Origin: Pelagibacteraceae bacterium AG-422-D23 | GTDB taxonomy: Bacteria; Pseudomonadota; Alphaproteobacteria; Pelagibacterales; Pelagibacteraceae | DNA: 47,805 bases | Direction: 5' to 3' | Assembly (NCBI GenBank): GCA_003213615.1 | Contig: QCMQ01000008.1 | Span: 1-47,805, forward strand | Shown: one piece after another, positions 34,035-42,246 of the stretch | Layout: the number at the start of each line of letters is the position of its first letter | Numbering within the stretch: the first letter of the stretch is position 1 | Notes under the pieces: model-generated | Databases searched by the model: none | What the model saw: the letters and a program-made list of their open reading frames with translations, nothing else | Told to the model about the DNA's origin: nothing | Translations under genes and position numbers: made by a program

Positions 34035-35777
34035 ATGACAGAAAAAAAAATTAGAGGCGGATCATTAATAGCAAGGGCCTTAAAAGACAAAGGTGTTGAG
34101 CATGTTTTTACTTTATCAGGTGGATTTTGTAATCCTGCACTTGAAGGATTTATGGAATGTCAAATGGAAGTAATCAATTGTCCTCATGAACAGATAGCTG
34201 GTCATATTGCGGATGGACACACTAGAATAACCAGAAAGCCAGCAGTTTGTCTTGTTGGTCCAGAAGGGTTTGCAAATGCTGTACCCTCCATGATGGAAGC
34301 ATGGGGAGAGAGATCTCCTGTAATTTATATAACAGGTTCGAGTAGTTTAAAAAGACAAGGCTCAGGAGGATTTAAAGAAATTGACGATGTAGCTATCGCA
34401 GCTCCATTAACAAAGTATAGCGCAAGTATTACTGATGGCACTAGAATAAGAGAATTTGTAGACAAAGCATACAGGATTGCAACAAATGGATATCCAGGAG
34501 CAGTACACCTAAGTATGCCTGTTGATATTATGTTTTCTTCTTTTGCAGAAGATGCAGGTCTTGAGGAAAGACCTTTTTCTCATCAAACGAAACCAATTGC
34601 AAAAGCATGGCCTGATCCAATTCTTATGGCCGAAGTGTTAGAGCTTGCAAGTAAATCAAAAAAACCTGTTTTAATTGGTGGGCACGGAGTTTGGTGGTCT
34701 GGTTCTGAAAAAAAATTAGAAGAAGTGGGAAATAGTTTAAATATTCCAATATTTAATATTCCATATCATCAGAAATTACTTGGCGAGGAGGCCAATGCTT
34801 ATATGGGTTTAGCTGATATTCACCAGTATCCACCCTCTAAATTTGCATTACATGAATCAGATTTAGTTTTGATGGTAGGGGCAAGGCTAGACAATCAAAT
34901 GAATTTTGGAAATCCTCCACTTTTTCCTAAAACCACGAAACTTGTTTGTATAAATGGATCTCATGAAGAAATAGAGCTTAACAGAGCGGCTGATATAAAT
35001 ATGCTGTGCGATCCTGGTGTTTTTTTTGATACCTTAAATAAACTTAAATTAAATAATAAATGGAATTTAAGTAAAGAATGGTTTGATTTAAATAGAGAAA
35101 AAAAACAAGAATGGGTTGATAAAACTTTAAATGATTTGAGTAAAGAAACAAAAGAGGCAGAAAAAAATGGTGGAAAGATACATCCACTTCAATTAGCTTT
35201 AGATGTTCAGGATGCTATTGGGGAAAAAGATTGGCTAGTAATTGATGGTGGTAACACCCATTTTTGGTCAGAGATAGCAATAAATATTGCAGGTTCAAAA
35301 GGAAAAAAAATGGGAGGCATACTTCATCCAGGAACATTTAGTATGCTTGGTGTTGGTGTACCATTTGCACTTTCAGCAAAAAACATTCATCCTAAATCAA
35401 ATGTTGTTTTAATAAGTGGAGATGGAGCTTTTTTATCTGGAGGGTTATCAATAGAGGCAGCATTCCAAGAAAACAAACCAATTGTAGTAGTTATAGATAA
35501 CAATGGGGGGTTGGATTGTATATCTCAACAACAAGAGAGGTTGTTTGAAAGTGGAAAACATTTTGCCACTGATTTTAGAGATATACCATTTCATAAAATT
35601 TTCGAGGGATTTGGTGGACATGGTGAGCTAGTTACAAAAAGAGAAGAATTAGCCCCAGCATTAAAAAGAGCTTTAGAAAGTGGAAAAACTGCATGTATAA
35701 ACGTTAAAGCTAAAGGTGTAATAAGCCCAATAGTTGCTGCAGTTAGTGATAAAAGAGATAAGGCTTCAATAGAATAA
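34035..35777 (+). CDS. thiamine diphosphate-dependent decarboxylase/lyase (acetolactate synthase-like)
   Basis: This 580-residue enzyme has the three ThDP domains: the PYR domain with the cofactor-activating Glu52 in CPHEQIAGHIADG, the central domain (VLIGGHGVWWSG near 212-223), and the PP domain with GDGAFLSGG at 462-470 and the metal-binding VVIDNNGG ending near 492. Family members are acetolactate synthase, benzoylformate decarboxylase, oxalyl-CoA decarboxylase and 2-hydroxyacyl-CoA lyase. The presence of Glu52 argues against glyoxylate carboligase, which has Val there. No small regulatory subunit gene is adjacent, which argues against a biosynthetic acetolactate synthase. The hydroxy-acid oxidase before it recalls the mandelate dehydrogenase/benzoylformate decarboxylase pair. 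Confidence 0.85.
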   Translation: MTEKKIRGGSLIARALKDKGVEHVFTLSGGFCNPALEGFMECQMEVINCPHEQIAGHIADGHTRITRKPAVCLVGPEGFANAVPSMMEAWGERSPVIYITGSSSLKRQGSGGFKEIDDVAIAAPLTKYSASITDGTRIREFVDKAYRIATNGYPGAVHLSMPVDIMFSSFAEDAGLEERPFSHQTKPIAKAWPDPILMAEVLELASKSKKPVLIGGHGVWWSGSEKKLEEVGNSLNIPIFNIPYHQKLLGEEANAYMGLADIHQYPPSKFALHESDLVLMVGARLDNQMNFGNPPLFPKTTKLVCINGSHEEIELNRAADINMLCDPGVFFDTLNKLKLNNKWNLSKEWFDLNREKKQEWVDKTLNDLSKETKEAEKNGGKIHPLQLALDVQDAIGEKDWLVIDGGNTHFWSEIAINIAGSKGKKMGGILHPGTFSMLGVGVPFALSAKNIHPKSNVVLISGDGAFLSGGLSIEAAFQENKPIVVVIDNNGGLDCISQQQERLFESGKHFATDFRDIPFHKIFEGFGGHGELVTKREELAPALKRALESGKTACINVKAKGVISPIVAAVSDKRDKASIE

Positions 35778-35781
35778 ACTT

Positions 35782-36117
35782 ATGGCAACTTTATCTTCTC
35801 ACTTACTTAATTCAGTTGATGGGACTCATGCTAATAGCGTTAAAGTTATTATTAATCAAATAAATTCATCTGGAGAAAAAATTATTTTTTTTGAAACCGA
35901 AACAGATGATGGAGGAAGAATTTTAAAAGATTTTAATCTTTCGGAAAATGATTGTAAGTGTGATTATGAAATGATCTGTAAAATATCTGATTATTTTTCT
36001 GAAAAGAAAATTGTTTCTGAAATAATAATAAAATTTAGAATGGAAGATCCTAAAAAAAAATATCACTTACCTATTATTATATCTCCAAATGGTTATTCAA
36101 TTTGGTGGTCTCAATAA
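35782..36117 (+). CDS. transthyretin-like / 5-hydroxyisourate hydrolase-like protein without YRGS end
   Basis: This 111-residue protein aligns by eye with HIU hydrolases: MATLSSHLLNSVDGTHA with His7, DDGGRILKDF with Arg46, IKFRMEDPKKKYHLPIIISP with His95. These three residues are catalytic in the family. The family's C-terminal YRGS tetrapeptide is replaced by WWSQ at 108-111, so the active-site rim differs and uric acid breakdown is doubtful. No uricase or OHCU decarboxylase gene is in the window. It lies 4 bases after the ThDP enzyme and before the DmdA-like gene, so it may hydrolyse another ring or amide in that pathway. Confidence 0.7.
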   Translation: MATLSSHLLNSVDGTHANSVKVIINQINSSGEKIIFFETETDDGGRILKDFNLSENDCKCDYEMICKISDYFSEKKIVSEIIIKFRMEDPKKKYHLPIIISPNGYSIWWSQ

Positions 36118-36137
36118 TTAATTAATCAAATTTTTTT

Positions 36138-37283
36138 ATGTCTAAAAATATAAAATTAAATATGTCGAGAAGAATAAGAAGAACTCCATATACAAATAAG
36201 GTTGAAGAACATGGTGTATCAGATTTCACTGTTGTAAATCACATGCTTTTACCAAAAGGGTTTAGAAATTCAGTTGAAGAAGATTATTGGCATTTAAGTA
36301 AAGATGTACAAATTTGGGATGTCTCTTGTCAAAGACAAGTACAAATTAATGGGCCTGATGCCGCTAAACTTGTTCAAAAATTAACTCCACGTTCGTTACA
36401 AAATATGGAGACTGGAAAATGTTTTTATATTCCAATGTTAAATGAAAATGGTGGAATGATAAATGATCCGGTATTGCTTAAGTTAGATGATGATATGTTT
36501 TGGATCTCAATAGCAGACTCAGATATTTTATTATGGGCTAAAGGATATGCTTTAGGCTTAAACTTAGATGTAAAAATTGAAGAGCCAGATGTTTATCCTT
36601 TGGCAATTCAAGGACCTAAATCTGAAGATTTAATGGTATCAATATTTGGTGAAGAAATAAGAAAAATTAAATTTTTTAATTTCAGAGTATTAGATTTTGA
36701 AGGAACAAAACAAATTGTTGCAAGATCTGGCTATAGTAAACAAGATGGTTTTGAGATTTATTTTAAAGTTCACGAAAAATATTTTGATAAGATTGAATTA
36801 GGTGAAAAACTTTGGGATACAATCTGGCAAGCTGGAAAAGCATTTAATATATCTCCTGGCTGTCCAAATTTAATTGATAGAATTGAATGTGGACTTATGT
36901 CATATGGAAATGATTTTACTTTAGAAAATAATCCATTTGAATGCAACCTAGATAAGTATTGTCCAAGTGATGCATCTCATGAATATATTGGAAAAACAGC
37001 TTTATCAAAAATTCAAAATGAAGGTATTAAACAAAGAATGAGAGGTATTATTTTTGATGGAGATCCGTGTCCGGCAACCAGTCAACCTTTAAAAGTGCTT
37101 TCTAAAGATAATAAAAAGATTGGTCAAATTACATCTGGCATCTTCTCTCCAAGAATTAAAAAAAATATTGGTTTATCAATGATTTTAAAAGACCATTGGG
37201 AAATTGGAGAAAAAGTAATTATTGAAACTCTTGATGGAGATAAAAGAAATGGGACGATAACATCTTTGCCATTTCCAGATTAA
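36138..37283 (+). CDS. dmdA: DmdA-like dimethylsulfoniopropionate demethylase (GcvT family)
   Basis: This 381-residue protein resembles the SAR11 DMSP demethylase as I recall it: RRIRRTPYTNKVEEHGV near 10-26, FTVVNHMLLPKGF near 30-42, VEEDYWHLSKDVQIWDVSCQ near 45-64, GGMINDPVLLKL near 109-120, FWISIADSDILLWAKGYALG near 126, and RIECGLMSYGNDFTLENNPF near 249-268. DmdA moves a methyl from DMSP to tetrahydrofolate, giving methylmercaptopropionate. The match is strong in the N-terminal half and looser at the C-terminus (PCPATSQPLKVL), so a paralogue acting on a related sulfonium or betaine is possible. Downstream dmdB-C-D genes are absent here. It is part of the + strand hydroxy-acid cluster. Confidence 0.68.
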   Translation: MSKNIKLNMSRRIRRTPYTNKVEEHGVSDFTVVNHMLLPKGFRNSVEEDYWHLSKDVQIWDVSCQRQVQINGPDAAKLVQKLTPRSLQNMETGKCFYIPMLNENGGMINDPVLLKLDDDMFWISIADSDILLWAKGYALGLNLDVKIEEPDVYPLAIQGPKSEDLMVSIFGEEIRKIKFFNFRVLDFEGTKQIVARSGYSKQDGFEIYFKVHEKYFDKIELGEKLWDTIWQAGKAFNISPGCPNLIDRIECGLMSYGNDFTLENNPFECNLDKYCPSDASHEYIGKTALSKIQNEGIKQRMRGIIFDGDPCPATSQPLKVLSKDNKKIGQITSGIFSPRIKKNIGLSMILKDHWEIGEKVIIETLDGDKRNGTITSLPFPD

Positions 37284-37302
37284 GAAGCTATATATACAAT
37301 TT

Positions 37303-38427
37303 ATGTTCAGATCAGTAATAGCAGGTTATTCAAGATCACCTTTCACAATGGCAAGAAAAGGTGAATTAATTGATGTAAAACCAGTTAATCTACTTGCTGA
37401 AGTTGTTAATAACCTTGTTTTAAAAACTAAAATAAACAAAGCAGATATTGAGGATATTGTAATTGGTTGTGCATTTCAAACAGGTGAACAGTGTTTTAAT
37501 ATTGGAAAATTAGTAACTTTTCTTACTAATATGGATATCAAAACTTCTGGAATGACAGTAGATAGATGGTGTGGATCATCAATGGAAGCTATACATATTG
37601 CTGCAGGTAAAATAGCTATGGGATCTGGAAAAGTTTTTATTTGTGGTGGTGTTGAAAGCATGACTAGAGTAACCACTGGTTTTGATCCAATGCCATACCC
37701 TTACACTGAAAAAGAAAATCCTAATGTATATTTCACTATGGGAACTACCGCAGAAAATGTTGCTAAACAATATTCTATTTCAAGAACAGAACAGCAAGAA
37801 TTTGCGATATCAAGTCATCAAAAAGCATTTGATGCTCAGTCGAAAGGTAATTTTAATAATGAAATTGTTGCAATAGGGAATTGTTCTCAAGATAGCAATA
37901 TAAGACCTAATAGTAATCAAGAAAAATTGGATAGTTTAAAATTAGCGTTTGATCCGAATGGAACTGTAACGGCAGCAACATCATCACCACTGACAGATGG
38001 TGCAGCTGCTACTTTAATTTGTGAGGAGCAATATGCTAAAGATAATAATTTAGAAATTCTTGGAAGAATAGCGTCAACTGCAATTCAAGGATGTAATCCT
38101 GATACCATGGGCTTAGGTCCAATTGGAGCTTCACAAAAAGCATTAGAAAGAGCAAAGTTAACAATCAAAAATATTGACATCATAGAACTTAATGAGGCTT
38201 TTGCATCTCAATCATTAGCTTGTATAAAAGATTTACAAATTGATCAAAGCAAAGTTAACATAGAAGGTGGTGCCTTAGCCTTAGGACATCCCCTTGGAGC
38301 AACAGGCGCAAGGATTACTGGAAAAGCGGCTCAATTATTAAGAAGAGAAAATAAAAAATATGCACTAGCAACTCAGTGCATTGGTCTCGGTATGGGTATT
38401 GCAACTATTATTGAGTCAGTGGAATAA
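37303..38427 (+). CDS. thiolase (acetyl-CoA acyltransferase)
   Basis: This 374-residue protein carries the thiolase catalytic residues: Cys90 in DRWCGSSMEAI, the His of GGALALGHPLGATGARI near 326-342 and the second Cys in TQCIGLGMG near 359. It either cleaves 3-ketoacyl-CoA or condenses acetyl-CoA. It starts 19 bases after the demethylase-like gene and 9 bases before the aminotransferase, so it is in the same transcriptional run. It could partner the beta-oxidation fusion at 22288-24510 or serve the local pathway. Confidence 0.92.
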   Translation: MFRSVIAGYSRSPFTMARKGELIDVKPVNLLAEVVNNLVLKTKINKADIEDIVIGCAFQTGEQCFNIGKLVTFLTNMDIKTSGMTVDRWCGSSMEAIHIAAGKIAMGSGKVFICGGVESMTRVTTGFDPMPYPYTEKENPNVYFTMGTTAENVAKQYSISRTEQQEFAISSHQKAFDAQSKGNFNNEIVAIGNCSQDSNIRPNSNQEKLDSLKLAFDPNGTVTAATSSPLTDGAAATLICEEQYAKDNNLEILGRIASTAIQGCNPDTMGLGPIGASQKALERAKLTIKNIDIIELNEAFASQSLACIKDLQIDQSKVNIEGGALALGHPLGATGARITGKAAQLLRRENKKYALATQCIGLGMGIATIIESVE

Positions 38428-38436
38428 ACTTTCATC

Positions 38437-39318
38437 ATGGAACAGTTACCTTTTGATAAAAGATCTGGAAAAATTTGGTTTAATAATGAATTATGTGAAT
38501 GGCAAGATGCCAGGGTCCACATAATTAGTCATGGAATGCATTATGCTAGTTTAGTCTTTGAGGGATTAAGAGTTTATAATACAAAAATTTTCAAACTAGA
38601 AGAACATACTGATAGATTATTTAAATCTGCAAAAATCCTAGATATGAAAATTCCTTATTCATATAAGGAGATTATTGAAGCAACAAAAAAACTGGTATCT
38701 GATCAAAATATTAAAAACGGATATATTAGACCTTTTGTTTGGAGAGGCAGTGAAATGATGGGAGTATCTGCGCAAAACACTAAAATTAATGTTGCTATTG
38801 CTATATGGGATTGGCCCACATACTTTGATCCAAATTTAAAATTAAATGGCATAAAACTAAATATATCTAAGTGGCAAAGACCACCTCAAAATTCATCGCC
38901 TTGGGAAAGTAAAGCTGCTGGCTTATATATGATTTGCACTCTTTCAAAACATCAAGCAGAAAAAGATGGTTATACAGATTCGCTCATGTTGGATCACGAA
39001 GGTAACATTGCCGAAGCGACAAGTGCCAATATTTTTTTTAAAGATGAGAATAATGAATTACATACTCCAATTCCAGATTCTTTCTTAGATGGCATAACAA
39101 GAAAAACTGTAATAGATCTTGCAAGGTCAAAAAATATCAAGATACATGAAAGAAAAATATCTCCTGATGAATTACCTAATTTTAAAGGATGTTTTATTAC
39201 TGGCACAGCGGCAGAAGTAACCCCTGTAGGAAATATATTAGATAATAATTTTGAAGTCTGTGATTTAATTAAAGATTTATCTTCTAGTTATGAATTACTT
39301 GTAGGCAAAAATAATTAA
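38437..39318 (+). CDS. ilvE: class IV aminotransferase (branched-chain amino acid aminotransferase type)
   Basis: This 293-residue PLP enzyme has the fold-type IV features: HIISHGMHYASLVFEGLRVY near 28-47, RPFVWRGSEMMGV near 98-110, ESKAAGLYMI with the PLP lysine near 158, and HEGNIAEATSANIFF near 187-201 with the Glu that contacts the pyridine nitrogen. GTAAEVTPVG near 260 is also typical. It transaminates branched-chain amino acids, and relatives of this family also act on 4-methylthio-2-oxobutyrate. It is the last gene of the + strand cluster and meets the TRAP operon tail to tail with 6 bases between stops. Confidence 0.88.
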   Translation: MEQLPFDKRSGKIWFNNELCEWQDARVHIISHGMHYASLVFEGLRVYNTKIFKLEEHTDRLFKSAKILDMKIPYSYKEIIEATKKLVSDQNIKNGYIRPFVWRGSEMMGVSAQNTKINVAIAIWDWPTYFDPNLKLNGIKLNISKWQRPPQNSSPWESKAAGLYMICTLSKHQAEKDGYTDSLMLDHEGNIAEATSANIFFKDENNELHTPIPDSFLDGITRKTVIDLARSKNIKIHERKISPDELPNFKGCFITGTAAEVTPVGNILDNNFEVCDLIKDLSSSYELLVGKNN

Positions 39319-39324
39319 AACAAA

Positions 39325-40590
39325 CTAGAGAAGGCTTGGAAGCCAAGTAGAAAATACAGGAAATAAAATCATTAAAATTCCATATATAATTCCAACTACA
39401 GTAAATAAGGGAACTTCTTTAAAAGCTTTAGCAGGATTTTCTTTTATAACACCTGCAGCTGTATAAATTCCAACACAAACTGGTGGGGTTATCATTCCAA
39501 TTCCTGCAAAAGCAACAAATACTACATATAAGTGTAGAAGACTTTGATTAAAAGACAATGTAATTGCCGCAAATATTGGTACTGTTAGATAAAATACAGG
39601 AACTATTTCTATAAAAGTTCCAAGTATTAAACAAATTGTACCCAACATTACCCAAAATAAATTTACGCTCACACCCATTTCAGTGAAGTATGTTATTATT
39701 TTTTGTGGAGCTTGAGTATACGTAAGAACGACACTTAAGAACGTCGCTGTAGCAATAATAGAAAATATTACAGCTGTAATAATTGCTGTTTCTTTAAGAC
39801 AACTTAATAAAGATGAGATAGTTAATTCTTTATAAATCAAAAAACCAATAGCAACTGCATAAACACCAGCAACAGCAGCAGACTCGGATGGTGTTAAAAA
39901 ACCAGCATATATTCCTCCTAAAATTATTACAGGAGTAATTAGAGCTGGAAGAGCTGAAACAAAAGAACTTATTCTTTCCTTAAATGACGCTTTTTTATCA
40001 GTTTTAATATGTCTACATTTAAAGAGGACTAGCAAAACCATTAAAACTAGAAGTATCATTCCAGGTATCACCCCTGCTGCAAAAGTTTTTGATACAGGAA
40101 CATATGTGAGAGCACTAAACAAAATAGCAGCGTTTGAAGGAGGAATTAAAGCTTCAAGTAGCGCTGCGGAAGCTGCAAGAACTACAACAAATGGAGTTGG
40201 ATAGCCCTGTTCAACCATTTTAGGCATCATGATGGTTCCAATTGCAGTAATAGCTGCAAGAATTGATCCACAAAAAGCAGCAAAAAAACCCATTGCAAGA
40301 ACCATTGCCACCCCTAAACCTCCTGGCCAGTGCCCTACTAATGTTGTTGCAAATTTTACTAATCTTAATGCTGCACCTCCTTTTAACATAGCCATTCCAC
40401 TAAATATAAATAATGGAACAGCTATAAGAACATGTTTTGTTAAAGCTCCAAAAGACACTTGAATTAAAACCGACCAAGGCAAATTAAGCCCACCAATTGC
40501 AGCTATAGAGCTTCCTAAGCCAAAAACTAAAAAAATTGGAACAGAAATAATTAATGTTACTAAAGATAAAATAAAAGCTAAAGAAAACAT
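39325..40590 (-). CDS. dctM: TRAP transporter large permease, DctM type
   Basis: This 421-residue membrane protein has about eleven to twelve helices and DctM motifs such as PLFIFSGMAMLKGGAALRLV near 59-78, GHWPGGLGVAMVLAMGFFAAFCGS in two parts near 86-109, PPSNAAILF near 151 and FAGIGMITPPVCVGIYTAAGV near 366-386. It carries the ion-coupled transport path of a tripartite TRAP system. It starts 11 bases after the small subunit. It is somewhat divergent from C4-dicarboxylate DctM, so the symbol marks the subunit type only. Confidence 0.92.
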   Translation of the reverse strand: MFSLAFILSLVTLIISVPIFLVFGLGSSIAAIGGLNLPWSVLIQVSFGALTKHVLIAVPLFIFSGMAMLKGGAALRLVKFATTLVGHWPGGLGVAMVLAMGFFAAFCGSILAAITAIGTIMMPKMVEQGYPTPFVVVLAASAALLEALIPPSNAAILFSALTYVPVSKTFAAGVIPGMILLVLMVLLVLFKCRHIKTDKKASFKERISSFVSALPALITPVIILGGIYAGFLTPSESAAVAGVYAVAIGFLIYKELTISSLLSCLKETAIITAVIFSIIATATFLSVVLTYTQAPQKIITYFTEMGVSVNLFWVMLGTICLILGTFIEIVPVFYLTVPIFAAITLSFNQSLLHLYVVFVAFAGIGMITPPVCVGIYTAAGVIKENPAKAFKEVPLFTVVGIIYGILMILFPVFSTWLPSLL

Positions 40591-40601
40591 TAATTTATAA
40601 T

Positions 40602-41093
40602 TTATCTACTTATTAAATTTAAAGTATTTTCAAATAAAAGTTCTAAAGATGAAAGAGCCAAAATTAAAAAACCTACAGGAAAAGCTAAGAACATCCACCA
40701 GATTGGAATACTAATTTCTATTTCCATTACTTGTCCCAAATTATAATACATAATAGTTGCATCCAAGCCTGCTTTAAAAAAAACACATGCAGATATAAAA
40801 GCAATTAAATTAACTAATATAAATAAAATATTTTTAGATTTATCGGTCAGTATAGGAGTTAAAAAATCTACTTTGATGTGTTGACCCATTTTTAATAGAG
40901 GTCCAAGTAATGGAAAAACTAACCAACTGACTAAAACAGGTGGTAGTTCTACAAACCATGCAAACCCTGTACCTGTGATAAACCTTGTGCTTGCGCTTAA
41001 AAATAAAGCAGCAACCATTATAAAAATTATTAACATTGCGAGCATCATAGATACTGAAGCAAGTAAATTATTAATTGCTCGCAATGTTTTCAT
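40602..41093 (-). CDS. dctQ: TRAP transporter small permease, DctQ type
   Basis: This 163-residue protein has four transmembrane helices, with the DctQ landmark FAWFVELPPVLVSWLVFPLLG near 44-64 and a GQHIKVDFLTP segment near 70-80. It joins the periplasmic protein to the large permease. It lies 25 bases after the binding-protein gene; no good ribosome-binding sequence precedes its ATG (CTAAAAAATG), and an AT-rich stem-loop spans the gap. Confidence 0.9.
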   Translation of the reverse strand: MKTLRAINNLLASVSMMLAMLIIFIMVAALFLSASTRFITGTGFAWFVELPPVLVSWLVFPLLGPLLKMGQHIKVDFLTPILTDKSKNILFILVNLIAFISACVFFKAGLDATIMYYNLGQVMEIEISIPIWWMFLAFPVGFLILALSSLELLFENTLNLISR

Positions 41094-41098
41094 TTTTT

Positions 41099-41120
41099 AG
41101 ACTAAGTTAAAACTTATTCT
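41099..41120 (-). repeat. imperfect inverted repeat between TRAP binding protein and small permease
   Basis: AGACTAAGTT at 41099-41108 pairs with AACTTATTCT at 41111-41120 with one mismatch and a two-base spacer. It overlaps the binding-protein stop codon and ends six bases before the next ATG. The stem is weak, but it is the third binding-protein gene in this window followed by a hairpin. Confidence 0.4.
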
Positions 41121-42138
41121 AATTATTTTTTGCGTACTCTTGTGCTGCCATTAAAGCATCCGAGTCAATCATTTTAGCCATAGCAGGCATAACTTTTTCT
41201 TTCATAAGCTTATCAAATTTTGCTTTTTCAGCTCCTGAAAGTGTAGTCACTACGCCTCCTCTTTCTTGAAACTCCTTAAGAACAGTTTCGCCATGATCCA
41301 TAATTCTATCAGTTGAAAGTGTTCCTACTTCTTTACCAACATCCATAATTATTTTTTGTAAATCTGCAGGTAAACCATTAAACCAAGTAGAGTTTGCCAT
41401 AATATATGCATCAGCATAATATTGATAAGGCTTTTGAGCGTATTTTAAAAATTCCCACCAACTATATGCTTTAATGCTTCCTGGGGGACTGTTTATAGTG
41501 TCAATCATTCCAGATTGTAATGCATTATATACTTCTCCTGTTTTTAATGAGACCCGATTTGCTCCAAGAGCATCCCACATAGGTTCTTCACTCTTTAGCA
41601 ATCTCCTAGCTTTTAAACCTTTCATAGCATCAATTCCTGTTAACTCACGAGCACTTGAAATTGACATTACCGGTCCAACAGGATTATACATAATTAAAGT
41701 TGAATTAGTTTTTTTAGTTAATTCACCCCAAATTTCTTTTCCTTTAGTGGAATTTTGGAAAAAGCCTCTTTGCTGTTCCCAAGAATTAAATAGTCCTGGA
41801 AAAGAAGCTACATTAAAGTTTTTATTTATTGGTGGGAAACTAACTACTCCAACTATTCCTCCTAGTTCAACAGCACCAGAAGTTACGGCACCCATAACTT
41901 CTCTAATTCCAAATAATTGTTTAGAGGGGTAAACTTCAATTTTTAATTTACCTTTTGCTCTTTTATTAACCTCATCTGCGAAAATTTGTGCATGTTTTGC
42001 ACTGTGATGTTTGGGGCTCCAATGAACTGAGAGTCTCCCTACTATTTCTGCAGCTAACACTGAAGTTGACGAGACCAAAAGAGACGTAAGAACAAAAAAA
42101 CTTATAAAAGTTTTTGATAATTTTTTTGTATTAATCAT
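41119..42138 (-). CDS. dctP: TRAP transporter substrate-binding protein, DctP type
   Basis: This 339-residue periplasmic protein has a signal peptide ending about ALA-AEI near residue 30 and the DctP fold: AKHAQIFADEVNKRAKGKLKIEVYPSKQLFG in parts near 48-78, GAVELGGIVG near 89, MKGLKARRLLKSEEPMWDALGA near 173-194 with the arginine that usually holds the ligand carboxylate, and ALQSGMIDTINSPPGSI near 207-223. TRAP binding proteins usually take organic acids (keto, hydroxy, sugar acids, ectoine, taurine-like acids). A good ribosome-binding sequence (AAGGAGAG) is present. It heads the P-Q-M operon, which faces the hydroxy-acid cluster. Confidence 0.92.
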   Translation of the reverse strand: MINTKKLSKTFISFFVLTSLLVSSTSVLAAEIVGRLSVHWSPKHHSAKHAQIFADEVNKRAKGKLKIEVYPSKQLFGIREVMGAVTSGAVELGGIVGVVSFPPINKNFNVASFPGLFNSWEQQRGFFQNSTKGKEIWGELTKKTNSTLIMYNPVGPVMSISSARELTGIDAMKGLKARRLLKSEEPMWDALGANRVSLKTGEVYNALQSGMIDTINSPPGSIKAYSWWEFLKYAQKPYQYYADAYIMANSTWFNGLPADLQKIIMDVGKEVGTLSTDRIMDHGETVLKEFQERGGVVTTLSGAEKAKFDKLMKEKVMPAMAKMIDSDALMAAQEYAKNN

Positions 42139-42211
42139 TATTTTTCTCTCCTTATTTTTATTTTTTATAATGATTCTAATCAGTAAATTAGGATTGGTCT
42201 ATCCTATTGAG

Positions 42212-42236
42212 GAAATAAAAATCAATTTTAAATTGA
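42212..42236 (-). terminator. possible weak terminator after the Pot-type operon
   Basis: On the - strand TCAATTT and AAATTGA (42222-42236) form a short AT-only stem, directly followed by TTTTTATTT. The stem is weak and the loop small, so confidence is low. The rest of the 108-base gap should contain the TRAP operon promoter. Confidence 0.35.
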
Positions 42237-42246
42237 ATTTTATAAT

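Noticed and set aside
34035..35777. Glyoxylate carboligase, which together with the HIUase-like gene would suggest purine/allantoin breakdown
   Set aside because: The activating Glu52 is present, whereas glyoxylate carboligase has Val there, and no uricase, allantoinase or OHCU decarboxylase genes are in the window.
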